Part shown: piece by piece, positions 32,002 through 38,632 of the stretch
Layout: each line of letters opens with the position of its first letter
Numbering within the stretch: position 1 is the stretch's first letter
Translations under genes and position numbers: made by a program
The notes under the pieces: model-generated
Told to the model about the DNA's origin: nothing
Database searches by the model: none
The model's input: the letters and a program-made list of their open reading frames with translations, nothing else
From: a virus
Length of the DNA stretch: 38,632 nt
Strand: one strand, 5' to 3'
Virus record (IMG/VR): IMGVR_UViG_3300047356_000336
Span: 1-38,632 of that record

Positions 32002-33075
32002 CTATAAAGCATTTTTTACATTGTTAATAATACTTATTACTTCATCCTCAGTAAGCCAAGCATGAATGGGCAACGACAAAACAGTATCAGATGCCGTTTT
32101 AGATTGCATACAATCGTCTCTCCTGTGTTCTATACTATCGTACATACTATTAGCACTTAAAGGTGTTTCGTAGTGTATACTGGCACTTAGAGCAGTTTTT
32201 ACACGTTTCCTTGTGTCTTTGTCTTTGAAACGGACTACATATTTGTGGTAGTTATGGTTAAGCCCATTTGACATTGTTTGTGTTACCACAGGTAAATTAC
32301 TAAATGCTGTATTGTATTCTTGTGCTATTTGTTGTCTGCGTTCTTGATTACGTTCAGTATGTCTTAATCTTAAATTAATAATTTCTGCATTTAACACATA
32401 CATACGACTGTTATATCCTAGTATACTAAAGTCTTTGTCTTTGCCATGGCGTCTAATCATTTTTACGCGACGAGCAATATCTTCGTTATCTGTTAATACA
32501 ACTCCGCCACCATTGATGCCAGCAATAACTTTATTTGAGTTAAAACTATATACTGAACAATCTCCAATAGTACCTGCTTTTATATTATGTAAACTACTAC
32601 CCAAACTTTGTGCGGCATCTTCAATAAACAATATATCTTTGTCTTTACAAAATTGTTGTAGCTCTGTAGTATCAGTCATGTTACCAAATAGATGTGGATA
32701 AATTATTGCTTTTACTTTATCACTGTACATACGTTTAACACTATCTAAACTAATGTGATATGAATCTAAATCAATGTCACAGAACACAGGAACAGCGCCT
32801 ACCATACTAGCACAAGCTGAACTTGAAATCCAACTAAAATTTGTTACTAGCACTTCGTCGCCTAGACCAATGTTGTGTGCTAGTAGTGTAAAATGAAGAG
32901 CGTCTGTAGCACTTGCTACACTAACACAATGTTTACGCCCAACACGTTCAGCAAAACCACTTTCAAAGTCCTCATTATTTTCATAATTTGTTTGACTCAT
33001 AAAACGATCAAACACTTCTAAATAGTCTTGTTTGTTTTCTTGATATTCTCTATCCCAAGCATCATATGCTGTCAT
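32002..33075 (-). CDS. DegT/DnrJ/EryC1-type PLP aminotransferase
   Basis: 357 residues. The PLP lysine is Lys182 in YSFNSNKVIAGINGGG, a variant of the SFHxxK...GEGG motif; FIEDAAQSLG (150-159) and VASATDALHF (53-62) are typical. This family makes amino sugars from keto sugars, or amino-cyclitols. With the carbamoyltransferase and glycosyltransferase-like genes it points to a sugar-like or cyclitol product. Confidence 0.93.
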   Translation of the reverse strand: MTAYDAWDREYQENKQDYLEVFDRFMSQTNYENNEDFESGFAERVGRKHCVSVASATDALHFTLLAHNIGLGDEVLVTNFSWISSSACASMVGAVPVFCDIDLDSYHISLDSVKRMYSDKVKAIIYPHLFGNMTDTTELQQFCKDKDILFIEDAAQSLGSSLHNIKAGTIGDCSVYSFNSNKVIAGINGGGVVLTDNEDIARRVKMIRRHGKDKDFSILGYNSRMYVLNAEIINLRLRHTERNQERRQQIAQEYNTAFSNLPVVTQTMSNGLNHNYHKYVVRFKDKDTRKRVKTALSASIHYETPLSANSMYDSIEHRRDDCMQSKTASDTVLSLPIHAWLTEDEVISIINNVKNAL

Positions 33076-33764
33076 GCTGTGTTCCTTTGACTATTATCAA
33101 CAAAATTAAAAATATCTTCAAATGGAGCATCAGTATCTGTTTTTAATCTTTCTGGATGATAGAACTGCCATTTATATTTTTCAGCTTTTCCAATAGTTTG
33201 TATAAGGTCAGGGTAAAAATCTATGTAGGGGAAATCTTTCCAGTCCTCCATATTTTTAGGAAGACAAACTGTATACGAAGAATCCCATCCTCTGTCTAAT
33301 ACAGCACCGGTTACTGTTTTAGCAAGCATACCAACTTCTATGGAGTTAGAAGATCTATTACGTGTATTAATAAATGTTGGATCTTCTAATTGCCATTTTG
33401 ATTTTTCTCTTTCAAAGTTTCCTTTATGAAAAGGGTTTGGTGGTGCTATTCTAGGAGTATATATAATAGTGTAAGGAGCACTTAATATATGATAAAGTCC
33501 TGGGTTAGATCTATAGGCTTCGTCACTGTCGCCAAATTCTTCTTCGTCAGTTCGAATTTTGTTACCTTCGCACATATTCCAAAGTTTTCTGCTTCTTGCC
33601 TTATTAGGTCCTAGTATATGTGCTTTGTATGCATATGCTTTTTGTTTAGATGTAACAAGAGGATATGCAGTTTGCAGTATTTCAAAAATTTCAGCTTCTG
33701 TAGGTATTACATCTTCACAGTATTTCCATACATGGGCTCTTCGTGAAAGAGAATCTTCAATCAT
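33072..33764 (-). CDS. Nitroreductase-like protein, copy B
   Basis: 230 residues from ATG 33764, chosen because GGAG precedes it by 8 bases; the longer open frame lies over the previous gene's end. LVTSKQKAYAYKAHILGP parallels the APSKQNLFPFKIHIIGP segment of copy A, and SIEVGMLAKTVTGAVLDRG parallels its dimer helix. It is more divergent and lacks the double-Arg entry, so it may have lost or changed flavin chemistry. The two could act as a heterodimer. Confidence 0.6.
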   Translation of the reverse strand: MIEDSLSRRAHVWKYCEDVIPTEAEIFEILQTAYPLVTSKQKAYAYKAHILGPNKARSRKLWNMCEGNKIRTDEEEFGDSDEAYRSNPGLYHILSAPYTIIYTPRIAPPNPFHKGNFEREKSKWQLEDPTFINTRNRSSNSIEVGMLAKTVTGAVLDRGWDSSYTVCLPKNMEDWKDFPYIDFYPDLIQTIGKAEKYKWQFYHPERLKTDTDAPFEDIFNFVDNSQRNTA

Positions 33765-33768
33765 AATA

Positions 33769-34494
33769 TTAACTCCATGGTGCCCGACGCCAGTTTTCAA
33801 GTTCTTTTGACATATGCCCAATCCATTCTTTCTTAACCCGATCTTGCAAATGTTTTTTATCTGGAGATGTAAGTTTAAAATCTACATTCTTTCTTAACAA
33901 TGGATTATCAGGATTAAATCCTCTATTTGTGTTTACAAATAATAGAGCAAAGTTTTCCTCTTTAGCAATTTCTATAGCACGGTCAACTTCGTGTTCGTTG
34001 TAACCAAATATAATATACTGCCAAACAATAGTATGCCCGAGGTCTCTGCCTAGTTTCATCATTTCCCAGACATTTTCAAAGTTTGATCCAATTCTATAAA
34101 GTTCGCTCTTTTTATCAATACCGTCTACACCAAAGTACCAAGCGTTTGTGTTCTTACCGTAACTATATGCTTGTTTCCACCAATCTAAAGATTGTCCACT
34201 TCCGTTAGTAGCAATACGTACTTGCTTACCATCAGACATTTCTAAAAATTTTAAAAAATTAGGATGATATATAGGGTCGGAAATTTGTCCGCAAAATGTA
34301 ATACCTTTATAATAATCTAATATTTTTTGAAAGTTTTTTTCTTCTAGATCAAAAGATCTACGTATTTGATCTTGACTAGATATTTTTTGACGAATACACT
34401 GTGGGCATTTCAAAATACATCGATGCGAAATGTCTAGGTTAGGCCTAGACCATACCTGTTGTTCTACGTAATTATTAGTAATTCTTTCCGACAC
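33769..34494 (-). CDS. Radical SAM core protein, paired with separate SPASM-like ORF
   Basis: 241 residues from GTG 34494. CX3CX2C is HRCILKCPQC (Cys26, Cys30, Cys33). The GGE-like SAM motif is replaced by FCGQISDP. There is no C-terminal auxiliary-cluster domain, but the gene directly upstream (34475-34834, 20-base overlap) encodes a Cys-rich protein of that kind. Together they look like one enzyme in two pieces. Confidence 0.8.
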   Translation of the reverse strand: MSERITNNYVEQQVWSRPNLDISHRCILKCPQCIRQKISSQDQIRRSFDLEEKNFQKILDYYKGITFCGQISDPIYHPNFLKFLEMSDGKQVRIATNGSGQSLDWWKQAYSYGKNTNAWYFGVDGIDKKSELYRIGSNFENVWEMMKLGRDLGHTIVWQYIIFGYNEHEVDRAIEIAKEENFALLFVNTNRGFNPDNPLLRKNVDFKLTSPDKKHLQDRVKKEWIGHMSKELENWRRAPWS

Positions 34495-34834
34495 GTTGTT
34501 TTACACTCTCTAATTTTTCTTCTAGTTTACGAATATTATGCTCATCTTCTGTAAGTTCAACACCACACTTTTTCTTACACATATACGAACATTCATCTGG
34601 GGCATTGTAAAGTTTTTGAAAAAAGTTTTCCCATTGATCACTTGTAAAGATATCTTCTAATTTTTCATTATTTGCTAAAGCAAGTTCTGGGTCTTTTAAT
34701 CCTGCCTTAATAATATGATTTAATACAGGAGGATCATCCATCCAGCAACAAGGTAACATAAAGCCGTCACTAGTGTAAGCGGCTCCTTTTCGATCTCTTT
34801 CACCAAATGCTAAACACTTTGGCCTAATTTTCAT
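34475..34834 (-). CDS. SPASM/twitch-like auxiliary iron-sulphur protein
   Basis: 119 residues, ribosome-binding site GGAGGAATTAA. Cys-rich: one near residue 7, a PCC pair (about 29-30), and CSYMCKKKC near 79-87. DGFMLPCCWMDDPP followed by LEDIFTSDQWENFF is the usual SPASM-domain phrase. Radical-SAM maturases carry this domain at the C-terminus, but here it is a stand-alone ORF ahead of the core ORF. Confidence 0.75.
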   Translation of the reverse strand: MKIRPKCLAFGERDRKGAAYTSDGFMLPCCWMDDPPVLNHIIKAGLKDPELALANNEKLEDIFTSDQWENFFQKLYNAPDECSYMCKKKCGVELTEDEHNIRKLEEKLESVKQRVGKNY

Positions 34835-35681
34835 TTAATTCCTCCACTACTTTTACAATAGGTGTTACATCTGGTTCTTTACAATCACGCCTCCAATATA
34901 CACTACCACCGTCTTGTATATTTTTATCTCTAAGGTACACTACATCTTTTCCATAGTATTTACACTCTTGAAAAATTCTTGGAGCAGGATCGAATGTTTC
35001 TTTGGTGTATACATATGTTTCAAACAAGCTCATAAGATTTTCTACTGGTACAAATATATTATTATTCTTTATATTAACATACTTTTCATCATATGTCAAG
35101 ATCCCATGGTCAGGATAATTATCAATAACTTTTTCAACACTAGTATAGTATTCTGGGTTTGTGCCTAAAAACAAGTGTTTGAACTGTATGTTATCTTTGT
35201 GTGGTTTGTATATACTAAAATTAATAGTTTTTTCGAAATGAGCGCCAGCGCCATTAGGATAAACTTCGGTATCGCAAAGGTCTACTATTTGTTTAGGATT
35301 ATAAAACTTAACAGCCTTAGGATAACCATCTACATGATTTTCAGAATATACGCTAATGATATCACCATCAAACAAGCGATATAATATACGTTTTTGTATA
35401 TCTGTATAATCATTAAAACTTTGCCAACTAAGTGTCATCATACTACGGCCCATAATAAGTGTAATATCATTTAGTGCCGGAACATAATCGTCAATAATTA
35501 TATTTTGACAATGTATATATTTGTTGCTAATTGAATCTAGATAATCTTCTTTAGTAAAGTTTCGATGTGTTATAACAACAACCTGTGCAGAATAACCAGC
35601 TTTGTTAAGCATATCACAGTATTCATAACTGTAATAGAATAAGCCGTCAACTGGTTTGCTTGTTACAACAATGTTAATCAT
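34824..35681 (-). CDS. GT-B-like glycosyltransferase candidate
   Basis: 285 residues. INIVVTSKPVDGLFYYSYEY opens like a GT-B donor/acceptor domain. Near the C-terminus PVENLMSLFETYVYTKETFDPAPR resembles the late GT-B nucleotide-sugar region, without a clean EX7E. Function is not proved. Upstream glycosyltransferase- and SGNH-type genes support a sugar-linked role. Confidence 0.45.
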   Translation of the reverse strand: MINIVVTSKPVDGLFYYSYEYCDMLNKAGYSAQVVVITHRNFTKEDYLDSISNKYIHCQNIIIDDYVPALNDITLIMGRSMMTLSWQSFNDYTDIQKRILYRLFDGDIISVYSENHVDGYPKAVKFYNPKQIVDLCDTEVYPNGAGAHFEKTINFSIYKPHKDNIQFKHLFLGTNPEYYTSVEKVIDNYPDHGILTYDEKYVNIKNNNIFVPVENLMSLFETYVYTKETFDPAPRIFQECKYYGKDVVYLRDKNIQDGGSVYWRRDCKEPDVTPIVKVVEELNEN

Positions 35682-35683
35682 AG

Positions 35684-36337
35684 CTAATTTGTTTCCTTTA
35701 CATATTTTAACATATCTCTAGCAATTAACTTTTGCGATTCTGGTCCGGGATGATCATTATCAGATGCAAAATCAACATAATATAAAGACTGATTAATTAG
35801 ATTTACTTTATTCCATTTAGGATATACATATTCGATATCAGTCTTGTTAACGCCTAACTTTGAATTAAAATTAGCTTTAAAATTATACACATGACGATGT
35901 TCTTGTAGGGTATAGTTTGCTAAATTTACAGCTTCTAATGATTCAAGAAAACTATTATACGGATCATGAATCCATTTATAATAGTTTTTACACACATTGT
36001 TATTTCTTGTAGGGTGTATATTCGTTGCTACTTTTGCTAGTTCTATACTCTCGGATGTAAATACTGTTGACCTGTTGACCTCTGTCCATAATATAACTAT
36101 AATGTCGTCTTTTTCTATAGTAGTGTTTAATATTTGCTGAGATATGTATCTGTTACCACACCCAGGGCGTCCTAAATTCACAACTTTTTTATCTAACATT
36201 TTTCCTAGCAATGTTGGCCAAGCATACTGACTAGGCTTATCTGCCATTACTATGCCATTTGGTCCTTGACTATTAAGACAGTCTATTTGGCCTTCACCGT
36301 AAGTATGACTGCATCCAAAAGCAAATAATCTACTCAT
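35684..36337 (-). CDS. SGNH-type hydrolase
   Basis: 217 residues. GCSHTYG (8-14) is a block-I variant with Cys in place of Asp, and DNDHPGPES near 193 gives DxxH. Other blocks include NLGRPGCGN, which matches the Gly block. It may add or remove an acyl group. It is independent of the SGNH protein at 7231. Confidence 0.7.
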   Translation of the reverse strand: MSRLFAFGCSHTYGEGQIDCLNSQGPNGIVMADKPSQYAWPTLLGKMLDKKVVNLGRPGCGNRYISQQILNTTIEKDDIIVILWTEVNRSTVFTSESIELAKVATNIHPTRNNNVCKNYYKWIHDPYNSFLESLEAVNLANYTLQEHRHVYNFKANFNSKLGVNKTDIEYVYPKWNKVNLINQSLYYVDFASDNDHPGPESQKLIARDMLKYVKETN

Positions 36338-37007
36338 TAAATTGTCCTTTCAACCAATCAAAATCATTTATTAAGTTAAGATCAGAGCTGTTAGAAAGGC
36401 CAAACTGCATACCAGCATTAGCACCTCGTAACGCATCTCGCTTATAACTTCCAGTAGCATAAGTAGTCCAAGTTTTAAGTCTTGCATTAGTTTCCTCCTC
36501 GTCTTGTCTGTTTATTGTTTTACTTGATAATTTTGCACATTCTCTAAAAGCACTTTTCCAAGTACTAAAAGCATCTGTATCAAACGCTGTAATATTACTA
36601 ACTTCGTCTATTACTTTAAATTTATCACTAATACTTGTAGTCATATCTGTAGTAGTTGTATCCATGTTATGTGTAAGTGTAGTAGGCAATAGTTTTATAC
36701 CGCCGTAACCATATGTTAAATCGTTAACAGGATTCTTACTATGGTAAACGTGTACTGTATCTCTTTCCTCTGCTGTATGAGCAAATTTGAAGTCTTGTAC
36801 GACCTTTGCATCACCATCTACTACATAAAAGTAACTAGTTTTTGCAAGTTTAGCCGCTTCGATATGTGCATTGTGTATGCCTTTGACATTAGAAACACGC
36901 TTTACTCTATCACCAAATACACCAATAGTATTAAATCTACTGTACAAATCGTCAAAATTTTGTTCCGCATTTGGTTCGTAATAGCTTATAAACACTATAT
37001 CATACAC
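36330..37007 (-). CDS. GT-A-like glycosyltransferase candidate
   Basis: 225 residues from GTG 37007, which has AGGAG with an 8-base gap; the GTG at 37016 lies on that ribosome-binding site. VFISYYEPNAEQNF is the first strand, and YVVDGDAKV holds a DxD-like DGD (64-66). GIHNAHIEAA and YGYGGIKLLPT resemble GT-A phage proteins. It overlaps the radical-SAM gene by 13 bases. Confidence 0.55.
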   Translation of the reverse strand: MYDIVFISYYEPNAEQNFDDLYSRFNTIGVFGDRVKRVSNVKGIHNAHIEAAKLAKTSYFYVVDGDAKVVQDFKFAHTAEERDTVHVYHSKNPVNDLTYGYGGIKLLPTTLTHNMDTTTTDMTTSISDKFKVIDEVSNITAFDTDAFSTWKSAFRECAKLSSKTINRQDEEETNARLKTWTTYATGSYKRDALRGANAGMQFGLSNSSDLNLINDFDWLKGQFNE

Positions 37008-38350
37008 TGTTTGCACTCCTCGTAAAACTCTTTCATCTGAGGGAATACTTCTAAAAAATTAACATTTCGACGTTTATCGTATTGTTGTATCCATTCATAA
37101 AACATTCTTCGTCCTTCAATAGCCTCTTGTTCCCAATTAGCTAAATCAGCATGTCTTACATCTAAGTCTTTTACAATACGTTTCATCTGAGACTTTTCTC
37201 TGTCATCAAAATTATTTTCTTCCATGTAGGAAATACATGGGTGTAAGTATTCTTTAATTAAATCTTTTGTAGCAATTTTAGCATCTAAAAATCCAGGGCT
37301 TCTTACATAAGGTATATCTACTTTAATATCATTTTTATACCCGCTTTTAAGTTTAAAAACATATTTTAGAAAAGGTAAAAATGTAGGAATACTTAATACA
37401 TTAAACGCACTCATGAACACACATCTACCTTGTGTTTGTTTTAGATAATACTTAACATTATCTGTAAACATTGTCCAGTCCATACCATATCTGTTATATT
37501 CTTGTTGAGCACCTTTACCTTCAGCACTTACAAACAATACAAATCGTTTAATACAATTATTGTCTTCTAAAACTTTAATTCTATCTACAAATTCCTTCCA
37601 TTGTGTTTCTCCTGGGGGGCATGCATTTGTGTTTATTGCAAACTCTAAATTAGGCTGAGGATTTTTAATTAAGTATTCTATTACCTTATTAGTATTCTTA
37701 CTCATTAAAGGTTCGCCACCTGTAATACGGAAAGTATGCATATGTGTTACTGCTTCAGGAAACCATTTCCAAAATGCTTCAACGTACGGATTAGTTTCTC
37801 GTTGTGGTATTTGTTTTTGCGATTCATCTGGTTGGTTATATTTCCAATTAACATATTTAAATTTATAAGGACCATGTTCTTTAATTTCGTCAGTCCATTT
37901 ACTACTAAATGCAGGACCACAATACCCACACTTAAAATTACAGACATTACTAAAACTAACTTCAACATAACGTGGATAAAAATTTTCATCACCGGTCATC
38001 TTAGATATAGCATCAAAATCGGGCCAGCTAAAAGGATCTCTACTTTTAAAAACCCTATCACTTGTCATGCCGGTGTTATCTTCAATGCGCCAACAGTAAT
38101 CACACTCGTTTGGTCGCTCGTTATTAAGCATTTGCTTTCTTACGTTCTTTTTAAATCCAGTGTTGTGTAATGCTCCTGGATTTTCTGCAAGCTCATTTAA
38201 ATCAATTGGATGTGCTTTAACATGATGGCAACTGTGTGTAAGTCCTGATCCTAAATGAATAGTTACCTGTGTCCATTTAGCCAGGCAGAATCCACAACCT
38301 ACATTGTCTAACTTAGTTTTTACAATAATAGGATCTTCTAATGATGTCAT
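36995..38350 (-). CDS. Radical SAM enzyme with N-terminal twitch-like cluster domain
   Basis: 451 residues. An N-terminal Cys set (GCGFC 18-22, SCHH 40-43, CDYC 83-86) precedes the core cluster CNFKCGYC (Cys137, Cys141, Cys144) and ITGGEPL (209-215). This order, auxiliary domain first then core, is that of twitch-type radical-SAM proteins. The C-terminal 130 residues are helical, ending in CKQCMI. Its start overlaps the previous stop by 4 bases. The 34475-34834/33769-34494 pair has the same order in two ORFs. Confidence 0.9.
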   Translation of the reverse strand: MTSLEDPIIVKTKLDNVGCGFCLAKWTQVTIHLGSGLTHSCHHVKAHPIDLNELAENPGALHNTGFKKNVRKQMLNNERPNECDYCWRIEDNTGMTSDRVFKSRDPFSWPDFDAISKMTGDENFYPRYVEVSFSNVCNFKCGYCGPAFSSKWTDEIKEHGPYKFKYVNWKYNQPDESQKQIPQRETNPYVEAFWKWFPEAVTHMHTFRITGGEPLMSKNTNKVIEYLIKNPQPNLEFAINTNACPPGETQWKEFVDRIKVLEDNNCIKRFVLFVSAEGKGAQQEYNRYGMDWTMFTDNVKYYLKQTQGRCVFMSAFNVLSIPTFLPFLKYVFKLKSGYKNDIKVDIPYVRSPGFLDAKIATKDLIKEYLHPCISYMEENNFDDREKSQMKRIVKDLDVRHADLANWEQEAIEGRRMFYEWIQQYDKRRNVNFLEVFPQMKEFYEECKQCMI

Positions 38351-38631
38351 CTTATTTGTGGTCCTTGATACACTGTTTTAAAAAATTCGCTTTGCTCTTC
38401 GTTGAAAGGCTGTATAGCAATAGGTATTTCTAATTGGTTAATTAAATCACTTCCATAATTAAAAATTTCATCGTGTAATACATCTGCAGGCATTTCATCT
38501 CTGCCACCCCATAATTGATTTAGATATTCAAAGTCACGTACTTGTATATAATCCCAATCACTAAGCATTGTCATACTAAGTCCTTCTCTAGCACCTAGTA
38601 TAGCCCAATTACCGTTAGGCACATCACTACC
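38347..38631 (-). CDS. Partial gene, C-terminal part only
   Basis: The frame is open through the right edge, so the beginning is outside the window; about 94 residues are visible. Phrases include GNWAILGAREGLSM and EFFKTVYQGPQIR. I do not recognise the family. Its stop overlaps the radical-SAM start (ATGA), so it belongs to the same operon. Confidence 0.6.
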   Translation of the reverse strand, partial: GSDVPNGNWAILGAREGLSMTMLSDWDYIQVRDFEYLNQLWGGRDEMPADVLHDEIFNYGSDLINQLEIPIAIQPFNEEQSEFFKTVYQGPQIR

Positions 38632-38632
38632 A

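Noticed and set aside
37736-38170. 144-residue plus-strand open frame opposite the twitch-type radical-SAM gene
   Set aside because: It lies wholly antisense to a gene with clear Fe-S and SAM motifs and has no ribosome-binding site or recognisable domain.
18399-38632. RiPP precursor peptide for the radical-SAM/SPASM enzymes
   Set aside because: No short gene with a leader/core pattern was found between or inside the island genes. The packed layout leaves no room, although a precursor outside the window remains possible.
1-38632. tRNA genes, CRISPR arrays, insertion sequences, integrase attachment sites
   Set aside because: No cloverleaf-like sequence, regularly spaced repeat, transposase or integrase was seen by reading; a tRNA search program was not available.

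Overview
This window looks like part of the genome of a marine T4-like tailed phage (myovirus), of the kind that infects SAR11 or cyanobacteria. It is AT-rich and densely packed with overlapping genes. It has a probable sliding-clamp gene, T4-type late promoter motifs (TATAAATA), near-perfect sigma-70 promoters, and many small genes that I recall as conserved hypotheticals of marine T4-like phages. The host is an inference. No tRNA, rRNA, CRISPR array or insertion sequence was seen.

Positions 1-18412 are all on the + strand. From 1 to 8043 there is a partial clamp, a DpdA-like transglycosylase, a QueD-like protein, a GT-B glycosyltransferase, a cupin, a phosphoribosyltransferase, a 2OG-Fe(II) oxygenase, a HIT protein and an SGNH hydrolase. 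FolE and QueE follow at 8114-9701. With DpdA and the QueD-like protein they form most of a pathway for placing 7-deazaguanine bases in DNA; QueC is not in the window. Next come a flap/5'-3' exonuclease, small conserved genes, a MoxR-type AAA+ ATPase with a VWA/metallopeptidase-like partner (13169-15678), small genes, and a tail-fibre-like protein (17297-18412) behind a perfect late promoter. Five sigma-70 promoters with exact 17-base spacers, and several late motifs, punctuate this half.

Positions 18399-38632 are almost entirely on the - strand and read as one long polycistronic unit, entering from the right edge, with genes joined by 1-23 base overlaps or tiny gaps. It is a phage-borne biosynthetic island. 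It encodes five radical-SAM cores (one with a separate SPASM-like partner ORF, one B12-type), a NodU/CmcH carbamoyltransferase, a DegT sugar-type aminotransferase, a class-IV PLP aminotransferase, two nitroreductase-like proteins, two methyltransferases, a GNAT-like protein, a GMP-reductase-like protein, an adenylate-forming enzyme that ends at the domain hinge, two glycosyltransferase-like proteins, an SGNH hydrolase, a small membrane protein, and five small proteins with HxD...H facial-triad motifs. A sixth HxD...H protein lies on the opposite strand inside the unit (22262-22954), where two late-promoter motifs sit back to back. Transfer, carbamoylation, methylation, acylation and hydroxylation enzymes together suggest a modified small molecule, glycan or base. 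The product cannot be named from sequence. The most notable points are this island, the QueE radical-SAM motif split by about 49 residues, and a late promoter inside a hairpin that hides a start codon (12201-12240).
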